A stretch of 5,360 bases of DNA, taken from assembly GCA_029237515.1 (NCBI GenBank), contig JARBAV010000147.1, positions 1 to 5,360 of the forward strand, read 5' to 3'. This document shows, piece after piece, positions 1-4,815 of the stretch. Position numbers and translations under genes: made by a program. The notes below the pieces were generated by a model. That model did no database searches. It was not told where the DNA came from and saw only the letters and a program-made list of their open reading frames with translations. Origin of the DNA: Nitrososphaerales archaeon. GTDB lineage: Archaea > Thermoproteota > Nitrososphaeria > Nitrososphaerales > Nitrososphaeraceae. Every line of letters starts with the position of its first letter. Positions within the stretch are counted from its first letter, which is position 1.

Positions 1-194
1 GACTGACTGACTATTTGGCTGGCTACCTGACTGTCGATAGTGGATACAATGACGGCCTAGATCATCCATATGATCACCAAAGAAGCAAGGCATGTAATGA
101 CTATGGGAGCCAATACTATCATGGATTCCTTGCCGGCTGTACAGCAGTAACAAACAATACAGAAGAAATATGCGAGAGGTTTACAGATGCCTAG
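1..194 (+). CDS. 3' end of a probable secreted Tyr/Gly/Cys-rich repeat protein (partial)
   Basis: An open frame runs in from the left edge (codons from base 3) for 63 codons to a TAG at 192-194; the start lies outside the window. The visible tail is rich in Tyr, Gly, Asp and Asn, with two degenerate copies of a Y-x-x-G-Y/F pattern (DYLAGYLTVDSGYNDG, then QYYHGFLAG) and three cysteines. This composition and spacing resemble the exported repeat proteins abundant in soil ammonia-oxidising archaea, which usually carry an N-terminal signal peptide and have no known function. That the protein is exported is inference, because the N-terminus is missing. No catalytic motif is seen. The gene converges with the DUF72 gene on the other strand, 137 bases away. 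It could instead be chance coding, but the biased composition and clean stop argue for a real gene. Confidence 0.6.
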   Translation, partial: LTDYLAGYLTVDSGYNDGLDHPYDHQRSKACNDYGSQYYHGFLAGCTAVTNNTEEICERFTDA

Positions 195-210
195 AAAAGC
201 AGACTAAAAA

Positions 211-222
211 CTTCCTTCTTTT
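211..222 (+). terminator. pyrimidine-rich candidate terminator
   Basis: CTTCCTTCTTTT begins 16 bases after the stop of the left-edge gene. Archaeal RNA polymerase often terminates at T-rich tracts without a hairpin, so this is a plausible end of that transcript. The tract is not a pure T run, so the call is weak. The rest of the 195-331 gap holds only an unconvincing 18-codon frame. Confidence 0.3.
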
Positions 223-331
223 AAATACTCGAGTCCTTAACCTGATTTATGAGCGCGATATTAGAAGTGAAAAGTTATAGCGAAGAATACTTTGCATTAT
301 ACTGATCCCTTAAATTACTTGTCAAGACGGG

Positions 332-1219
332 TCATTGAAAGAAGTCAGAAAGACTCGTTTGTTTAGTTTTGATGATTCGTTTACTGGTACCAATTTTGTC
401 TTCTCTTCCTTCTAGATCATCGTTGGTAACAAATTCATCACCCCACTTAACTTCCTCTAGGCCTAATAATTGTCTGAATATGTTGACTGTGCCAGGACCA
501 AAACCCGCATAATGGTTATTTGCGGCAACAATCGAATATCTGACTCCTGATAAATTACTCGCTTCAGGGTCTTTCCCAAAGTTGCGCGCAACTTTCTTCA
601 TTTCCTTTATCCTGTCGATCTGAATAGTACCGAAATCTTTTTCATGAATGCTTCTATCCCCAATAAACCGCACGTAAACGAAATCTGATGTGACTATTGG
701 AGGTGTTTTAATATCTGCAAGTTGACTCCAAACCAGGCACATGTTGTTATTCTCAAGGAAATTGTACGCAAGATCCTGAAACCAAGATCTGTGTCTAACC
801 TCTACCGCGTACCTAAATCTTTTGTCAAGATAAGGAAGAATAATTCTGAGGGCATCGAGGCCTTCAACAATATCTATTGAGGGTGGCAACTGAATTAGTA
901 GTGCCAATAATTTTTCCTTTAACTCTGAGATAGATTCAAAGAAGTAATTCAGTTGATCCTCATTGAAATCTGATAGTCTCTTATCATGTGTTATGACCTT
1001 AGGGAACTTCGCAGTGAATCGGAAATCATCAGGAGTTCGTTTATACCAGTTCTTGACCATAAATTCATTAGGAATTCTATAAAATGTAGAGTCAATTTCC
1101 ACGTAATTAAAGACCTTTGAATAATATCTTAACCATTTTGAATTTTCGATACCTTTAGGATAGAATGGTCCCAACCAAGATGAATAAGACCATCCGGAAC
1201 ACCCTATGTAATACTGCAA
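332..1219 (-). CDS. DUF72 (YecE-like) TIM-barrel protein with C-terminal PIP box
   Basis: A complete 295-residue protein. Family signatures run in order: YIGCSGWSY..W at residues 4-15, VEIDSTFYRIP at 40-50, FRFTAKFPKVITH at 66-78, LIQLPPS at 108-114, YAVEVRHRSW at 137-146, VYVRFIGDR at 181-189 and NNHYAGFGPGT at 234-244. DUF72 proteins fold as a TIM barrel related to Thermotoga TM1631; their reaction is not established. The start is TTG (1217-1219): an in-frame TAG lies seven codons upstream and the YIGCSGW motif must sit at the very N-terminus. Past the barrel, residues about 262-286 are charged and probably disordered, and the protein ends QTSLSDFFQ. Q287, L290, F293 and F294 match the PCNA-interacting consensus QxxLxxFF exactly. 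This suggests docking on the sliding clamp and a role in DNA repair or replication, which is inference. The gene appears monocistronic with its own TATA-like box. Confidence 0.93.
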   Translation of the reverse strand: MQYYIGCSGWSYSSWLGPFYPKGIENSKWLRYYSKVFNYVEIDSTFYRIPNEFMVKNWYKRTPDDFRFTAKFPKVITHDKRLSDFNEDQLNYFFESISELKEKLLALLIQLPPSIDIVEGLDALRIILPYLDKRFRYAVEVRHRSWFQDLAYNFLENNNMCLVWSQLADIKTPPIVTSDFVYVRFIGDRSIHEKDFGTIQIDRIKEMKKVARNFGKDPEASNLSGVRYSIVAANNHYAGFGPGTVNIFRQLLGLEEVKWGDEFVTNDDLEGREDKIGTSKRIIKTKQTSLSDFFQ

Positions 1220-1250
1220 ATTCGATGGTAAGTACTAACGAACACAATTG

Positions 1251-1258
1251 AATAAAAG
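1251..1258 (-). promoter_or_regulatory. TATA-like box for the DUF72 gene
   Basis: Read on the minus strand this is CTTTTATT, centred about 36 bases upstream of the TTG start. With the usual archaeal spacing of about 26 bases, transcription would start near 1228, giving a leader of under 10 bases. No Shine-Dalgarno sequence is visible. Support is spacing and composition only. Confidence 0.4.
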
Positions 1259-1364
1259 TTTCTAAAATTCATAACACATTTGCGCGTGCAACCATGATGA
1301 TAAGTGACTCACAACCATCCTTCTATTTGCATTCAATATAGTTCTATAGTTATATTCTAAATTG

Positions 1365-1390
1365 ATTATATACACGATATAATATTTTTT
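1365..1390 (+). other. AT-rich inverted repeat followed by a T tract
   Basis: ATTATA (1365-1370) and TATAAT (1378-1383) can pair around a 7-base loop, and six T residues follow at 1385-1390. The shape resembles a terminator on the plus strand, but no plus-strand gene is visible upstream. It lies in the 244-base non-coding stretch 1220-1463 between the DUF72 gene and the integrase relic. That stretch is very AT-rich from about 1330 to 1400 and otherwise holds nothing recognisable; it may be decayed mobile-element DNA. Confidence 0.25.
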
Positions 1391-1463
1391 CTGTAAAAAT
1401 GTATCATACAAACAAAACAGTCGTATTTGAAAGACTATGGTTCTTAAACGACCATCACGACCG

Positions 1464-1883
1464 TCACACTTGCTTAGGATTTTTTCTATCTCTCACAGAA
1501 TATGATCTATCAGTTATGTTAGACGGCAAGAATCGTCTAATCTTCTTGATATTCAGATGGTAGTCATACATGGCGAAGAATCGCAAAATACCAGATAGAT
1601 GCGTCTGAATACTGAGATAACCTAATTGTTGTACTTCGTTGAGATATTTGATATGGCTGATTAACTTGTATTCGACAATACTTTGCTTTGTCTCAAGCAA
1701 GACTCTAAGATTGTCATTCTTCACCGTGATTTTGATAAAGTTGTCGAATGAATAGCGGTAAGTATTCTTTGTGTAACTAGATGTTAGTCCATCGTAAGCC
1801 AGATAGACTCTATTTTCCTCTTCCTGCTGCTGTTGTTGCTGATATGGTTCAATCGCTCCACCACCATCACCATCGCCAATCAA
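1464..1883 (-). pseudogene. tyrosine recombinase/integrase relic, N-terminal domain only
   Basis: The 139-codon frame encodes the N-terminal SAM-like core-binding domain of an archaeal tyrosine recombinase. Residues 27-60 (YLAYDGLTSSYTKNTYRYS, then a F-x-x-F-x-K-type helix), the YKLISHIKYL helix and the segment QTHLSGILRFFAMYDYHLNIKKI follow the pattern of integrases common in Nitrososphaerota. In those proteins a DRAYT-like linker leads into the catalytic domain; here the linker reads TDRSYS (residues 124-129) and then runs out of frame into a TGA at 1464-1466. No catalytic Arg, His-x-x-Arg or Tyr can exist in so short a product, so it cannot recombine DNA alone. The start is TTG at 1881-1883, two codons after an in-frame TAG. 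The N-terminus is low-complexity: GDGDGGG, then six Gln encoded by 1824-1841. It is probably a decayed element remnant; a retained DNA-binding role is possible but unsupported. Confidence 0.75.
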
Positions 1884-1906
1884 TGCCTATTTCAGGAGGT
1901 TCTGAA

Positions 1907-1914
1907 ATATATAT
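1907..1914 (-). promoter_or_regulatory. TATA box for the integrase relic
   Basis: ATATATAT is centred about 28 bases upstream of the TTG at 1883, which would place transcription start at about 1885 and give an essentially leaderless message. The spacing supports the chosen TTG start. The sequence is simple and could match by chance in AT-rich DNA. Confidence 0.4.
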
Positions 1915-1936
1915 GAAGGATATCCTGCGAATATTT

Positions 1937-1944
1937 CTATATAT
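1937..1944 (+). promoter_or_regulatory. TATA box for the tRNA-editing protein gene
   Basis: CTATATAT, preceded by a T-rich stretch, is centred about 40 bases before the ATG at 1981. Standard spacing puts the transcription start near 1966, leaving a leader of about 15 bases. It lies back to back with the minus-strand box at 1907-1914, so the 97-base gap acts as a divergent promoter region. Confidence 0.45.
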
Positions 1945-1954
1945 GTGCAAACAC

Positions 1955-1970
1955 ATCCTAAGTTTAGGAT
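1955..1970. promoter_or_regulatory. 16-base inverted repeat over the predicted transcription start
   Basis: ATCCTAA (1955-1961) and TTAGGAT (1964-1970) are perfect 7-base inverted arms around GT. The repeat lies between the TATA box at 1937-1944 and the ATG at 1981, overlapping the expected transcription start. That is where archaeal repressors commonly bind to block polymerase, so it is a candidate operator. No regulator gene is in the window, so the partner is unknown. The loop is too short for a good RNA hairpin. Confidence 0.4.
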
Positions 1971-1980
1971 TAGAGCATAG

Positions 1981-2961
1981 ATGCAGGAATCTCCCAAATT
2001 TACTTTTGCGCGCGCGCACACAGCAGAACACGCTTTTGTTGGCGCACTTCAAAATTTATTAGGCCAGACATTAAGCGTAGTGAAGGTAGAACACCGCGAG
2101 ATGAACAACACAGCATTCATCAAAACAATTCCTGATATGGAACTAGGATTAATCATGCAAGCTCAAGAAAAGGTAAATCAACTTATCAAGACAGGAAGAA
2201 AGATCATTTTACATACTTTTTCGTCACTAGATCAAGCAAAGAAGCATTTCCCGTCACTACGAGCAAATGAAGAACGCATAGTTGAACCTAAGCAGGTAAC
2301 AGTAATTGAAATAGAAAACCACGATCTTGCTGCGTGCGCCAAGGATCATGTAACCAATCTTACCGAATGTGACTTCTTTTTGGTTACAAGAGTGTCTAAG
2401 AGCGGTGATATAACTGAAATAGATTTTTCCGTGGGCTTACAAGCAAGAGAAGTCGCGATACATACATTGCGTAAGTTACTGAATATATGTAACGAAACAG
2501 GTGCTAATATTAATAGCGTTGAGAATACAGTGAAAAAGATCAAGAACCAGAATGAAAAATTATTGAGGGATTTAAAGAATTACAGCAGAAAGAGTCTTGA
2601 CGCCATACAACCTTACTCCGTTGAGAAGAATAGTATAACCCTGTATCACGGCATTTTCGAAGACTTAATAGATTCAGAAATTCGAGAATTCGCAAGTAAG
2701 AAGATTGCCGATAGTAAAGCAGTTGTAATTATCGCGAACGCGCACAATACTGAAAGTAGTAATAATCCCGAATCTGAACCCGCTGCGACAATCGTCGTAG
2801 CCGCAAATAAATCCTTAAAAGATATTGATTGTAACAGAATAGTTAAGGAAATAGTTGGAAGGGGCGGAGGCAAGCCCCATTTTGCAATCGGTTTGATCAA
2901 GATAGACGATATGTCTAATGTTGTTAAAAGTATTGTCACCTTAGTCAAGAACAGGTTGTAA
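1981..2961 (+). CDS. free-standing alanyl-tRNA editing protein (AlaX-like) with DHHA1 domain
   Basis: A 326-residue protein related to the editing half of alanyl-tRNA synthetase. The first zinc motif HTAEH is at residues 13-17 and the second, CAKDH, at 119-123 in the SAD segment (about 112-155, containing VTNLTECDFF and IDFSVG). Together they give the H-x3-H / C-x3-H metal site that hydrolyses mischarged Ser- or Gly-tRNA(Ala). Residues about 171-205 are charged and helical, probably a coiled-coil linker. Residues about 215-326 form a C-terminal DHHA1 domain with the glycine-rich GRGGGKPHFAIG at 293-304, as in the C-Ala domain of AlaRS. Unlike AlaX-M or AlaX-L, only 12 residues precede HTAEH, so the N-terminal beta-barrel domain is absent. 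The ATG is well placed: a TAG (1978-1980) immediately precedes it in frame. It acts in the cytoplasm in translation quality control. Substrate choice is inference; the CAKDH variant differs from the usual CxGTH. Confidence 0.85.
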   Translation: MQESPKFTFARAHTAEHAFVGALQNLLGQTLSVVKVEHREMNNTAFIKTIPDMELGLIMQAQEKVNQLIKTGRKIILHTFSSLDQAKKHFPSLRANEERIVEPKQVTVIEIENHDLAACAKDHVTNLTECDFFLVTRVSKSGDITEIDFSVGLQAREVAIHTLRKLLNICNETGANINSVENTVKKIKNQNEKLLRDLKNYSRKSLDAIQPYSVEKNSITLYHGIFEDLIDSEIREFASKKIADSKAVVIIANAHNTESSNNPESEPAATIVVAANKSLKDIDCNRIVKEIVGRGGGKPHFAIGLIKIDDMSNVVKSIVTLVKNRL

Positions 2962-3082
2962 ATCGTTGCCTTGATTATCAGTATAGTAATAACATGAGAA
3001 TTGAGCGCTAACCCTAATCCTTTGGATTCAACGGTATACTTAACTAGGCAAAAAGCTAGCAAATGAAAAAGGCGACAAAAGA

Positions 3083-3092
3083 TACTTAAATA
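3083..3092 (+). promoter_or_regulatory. TATA box of the P450 gene
   Basis: TACTTAAATA is centred 24-25 bases before the ATG at 3112, close to an ideal archaeal promoter for a leaderless transcript starting at or next to the ATG. No Shine-Dalgarno sequence precedes the start. The rest of the 150-base gap (2962-3111) holds a small hairpin, AATCC-TTT-GGATT at 3016-3028, of unknown significance, and no T-run terminator for the upstream gene. Confidence 0.6.
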
Positions 3093-3111
3093 GAAGCGCA
3101 TTAATTCAAAA

Positions 3112-4512
3112 ATGATGCAAAAATCTAGTATAGAGTTCCCTCCAGGACCTTCATCACACATTCCTGGAAAAATGGTACGCAGTATTGTTAAAGATCCTAT
3201 TAATACTCTTTCAAAAATAGCAAAAGAATATGGGGATCTATCGCATTTCAAATTGGGCCGCATGCATGTATACCTAATCAACAATCCAGATTATATTGAA
3301 AAAATTTTAATATATGATCATAGTAATTTTAGTAAAGGTCCTAGACTTCAAATCGCGAAGCGGTTACTCGGGGAAGGTTTAGTTACTAGTGAAGGGGAGT
3401 TCCACAAAAGTCAGAGAAAGCTGATCCAGCCATTGTTCCTTCCAAAAAAAATATCTTCATATGGCACCATAATGACTGACCGGGCTCTTCATATGATTCA
3501 AGGATGGAAAAATGGCTCCGTAGTAAACATCCATTCTGAACTTATGAAAGTTACCCTATCCATAATCTGTAAATCAGTTATGGATTATGAAATGGAATCT
3601 AAACAAGCAAAAGACTTTGGAAATGCATTTGAGATCACAAAAAAATACTCTAGCAGATTGCAGCATCCTCTAGGTCAAATCCTGGATCGTGTTCCCTTTC
3701 TCCCGAAGGTCGCACAGTCGAGGAATGCAGGAAAAACGCTCAATACTATAGTTTATGGACTAATATCTGAAAGAAGAAAAGAGATAGAGAGTAGAGCAAA
3801 AAATAAATCCGCTCCAGGGGAGGATTTGCTCTCTAAGCTCATAATTGTCCAATCTGATGATGGCAGCACTATGACAGATACTCAGTTACGTGACGAAATT
3901 ATAACGATACTGATCGCCGGTCATGAAACAACATCAAATGCGTTGACTTGGACCTACTACCTTCTTTCACAGAACCCACAGATTGAGCGGAGGGTTTTTG
4001 AAGAAATTGATCAGATCCTTGGAGGAAATGGAGAAGATTATGAGCAACCATCTGTTTCCGAACTTCCTAAACTGGAATATGTTGAAAAAGTGTTTAGAGA
4101 ATCAATGAGATTGTATCCGCCAGTATGGACAATGGGCAGATTCGCAATAAACGACTATCCTTTGGGAGGATATACGATTCCAAAAGGTTCATCACTCATG
4201 TTCAGCCAGTACGTGATGCATCATAATGAGAAGTACTTTGACAATCCAGAAACATTCGATCCTGATAGGTGGACTGAAGAGTTTAAGATGCATCTGCCTA
4301 GGTTCAGCTATTTTCCATTTGGAGGAGGTATTAGAGGATGTGTTGGAGAGCCATTTGCATGGCAGGAGGGAATTCTCTTAATAGCTACAATATCAAGTTA
4401 TTGGAGCATGCGGCTTGTACCTAATCAACGCGTCAAGCTTCAACCGGGCATAACGCTTAATCCAAGGAATGGGATCAAAATGAAACTAAAATCTAGACGA
4501 AAATCATCGTAA
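3112..4512 (+). CDS. cytochrome P450 monooxygenase, soluble bacterial-type
   Basis: A complete 466-residue P450. It has the proline-rich start FPPGP (residues 9-13), a helix-C region with H98 and R102 (EFHKSQRKLIQPLF) that should contact the haem propionates, the oxygen-activating I-helix AGHETT at 269-274, the ExxR pair E330/R333 in the K-helix, the FDPDRW segment at 382-387, and the haem loop FGGGIRGCVG at 403-412 with C410 as thiolate ligand. It should insert one oxygen atom into an organic substrate in the cytoplasm; no N-terminal membrane anchor is present. The substrate cannot be told from sequence; the overall look (PPGP start, AGHETT) is of bacterial fatty-acid or terpenoid-type P450s such as the CYP110-like group, which is inference. 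No ferredoxin or reductase partner lies in the window. ATG at 3112 is chosen from the TATA spacing; a second ATG follows at once. P450s are uncommon in archaea, so acquisition from bacteria is likely. Confidence 0.96.
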   Translation: MMQKSSIEFPPGPSSHIPGKMVRSIVKDPINTLSKIAKEYGDLSHFKLGRMHVYLINNPDYIEKILIYDHSNFSKGPRLQIAKRLLGEGLVTSEGEFHKSQRKLIQPLFLPKKISSYGTIMTDRALHMIQGWKNGSVVNIHSELMKVTLSIICKSVMDYEMESKQAKDFGNAFEITKKYSSRLQHPLGQILDRVPFLPKVAQSRNAGKTLNTIVYGLISERRKEIESRAKNKSAPGEDLLSKLIIVQSDDGSTMTDTQLRDEIITILIAGHETTSNALTWTYYLLSQNPQIERRVFEEIDQILGGNGEDYEQPSVSELPKLEYVEKVFRESMRLYPPVWTMGRFAINDYPLGGYTIPKGSSLMFSQYVMHHNEKYFDNPETFDPDRWTEEFKMHLPRFSYFPFGGGIRGCVGEPFAWQEGILLIATISSYWSMRLVPNQRVKLQPGITLNPRNGIKMKLKSRRKSS

Positions 4513-4524
4513 TCATTGAACACA

Positions 4525-4530
4525 TTTTTT
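4525..4530 (+). terminator. T-run terminator of the P450 gene
   Basis: Six consecutive T residues start 13 bases after the P450 stop codon, with further T-rich sequence to about 4548. Archaeal polymerase terminates at such tracts. This supports the P450 being its own transcript, not co-transcribed with the dehydrogenase. Confidence 0.5.
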
Positions 4531-4588
4531 GATTTCTAAATTGTCTTTAGGAAAAAAATTGGCGTGTTAGACTGGAACATACTTATGA

Positions 4589-4606
4589 AAGTAATACAAG
4601 TAATAC
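4589..4606. repeat. perfect tandem repeat of AAGTAATAC
   Basis: Two exact 9-base copies lie head to tail (4589-4597 and 4598-4606), followed by TACT. They sit 77 bases after the P450 stop and about 210 bases before the dehydrogenase start. A direct-repeat protein-binding site or simple replication slippage are both possible. Confidence 0.5.
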
Positions 4607-4776
4607 TACTAAAATGGGTAGGCCAACGAGTCCCATCAGTCAATAATAACTGCGATTCTGTAGTGAACAAAAGGAGCTGTTGTAGCTAATTCAAAATAAT
4701 TATACGGTGACGTGACAAAGCTTCTAAGTGGCTCCTGCTTATAAGATTGACTTTACAGAATCCTTCGATATAAAGA

Positions 4777-4784
4777 CATAAATA
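4777..4784 (+). promoter_or_regulatory. TATA-like box of the dehydrogenase gene
   Basis: CATAAATA is centred about 35 bases before the ATG at 4816, predicting a transcription start near 4806 and a leader of about 10 bases. A second box, GATATAAAG at 4768-4776, would serve almost as well. Either gives this gene its own promoter. Confidence 0.4.
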
Positions 4785-4815
4785 ATTACTAATTTGGGAT
4801 AAACAACTATGACTT

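Larger units (their letters stand above)
4513..4815 (+). other. intergenic region between P450 and dehydrogenase genes
   Basis: These 303 bases hold a T-run terminator near the P450 end, a perfect 9-base tandem repeat at 4589-4606 and TATA-like boxes near the dehydrogenase start. A 34-codon plus-strand frame (4585-4689, ATG to TAA) is present, but it has no recognisable product and no good promoter, so it is not called. No tRNA-like or other RNA structure was recognised. Confidence 0.6.

Noticed and set aside
249..305. 18-codon plus-strand frame in the gap before the DUF72 gene
   Set aside because: Too short, no promoter with proper spacing, and no recognisable peptide.
1824..1841. CAG/CAA run considered as a microsatellite or short repeat array
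   Set aside because: It is an in-frame six-glutamine tract within the integrase relic, too short and mixed in codons to be called a repeat element.
1781..2062. 93-codon plus-strand frame with a poly-His run
   Set aside because: It runs antisense to the integrase relic and overlaps the start of the editing gene in another frame. The His run is just the complement of the Gly/Asp-coding GGT/GAT repeat.
3016..3028. AATCC-TTT-GGATT hairpin considered as a tRNA T-arm or terminator
   Set aside because: There is no GTTCRANYC loop, acceptor pairing or anticodon arm around it, and no T tract follows it.
2646..3284. 212-codon minus-strand frame with hydrophobic stretches that look membrane-like
   Set aside because: It lies antisense across the end of the editing gene and the start of the P450, both supported by clear motifs. 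Its hydrophobicity arises from reading AT-rich coding DNA backwards.
4585..4689. 34-codon plus-strand frame with a Cys-Cys near its end
   Set aside because: Its start overlaps the tandem AAGTAATAC repeat, it has no clear TATA box, and composition looks random.
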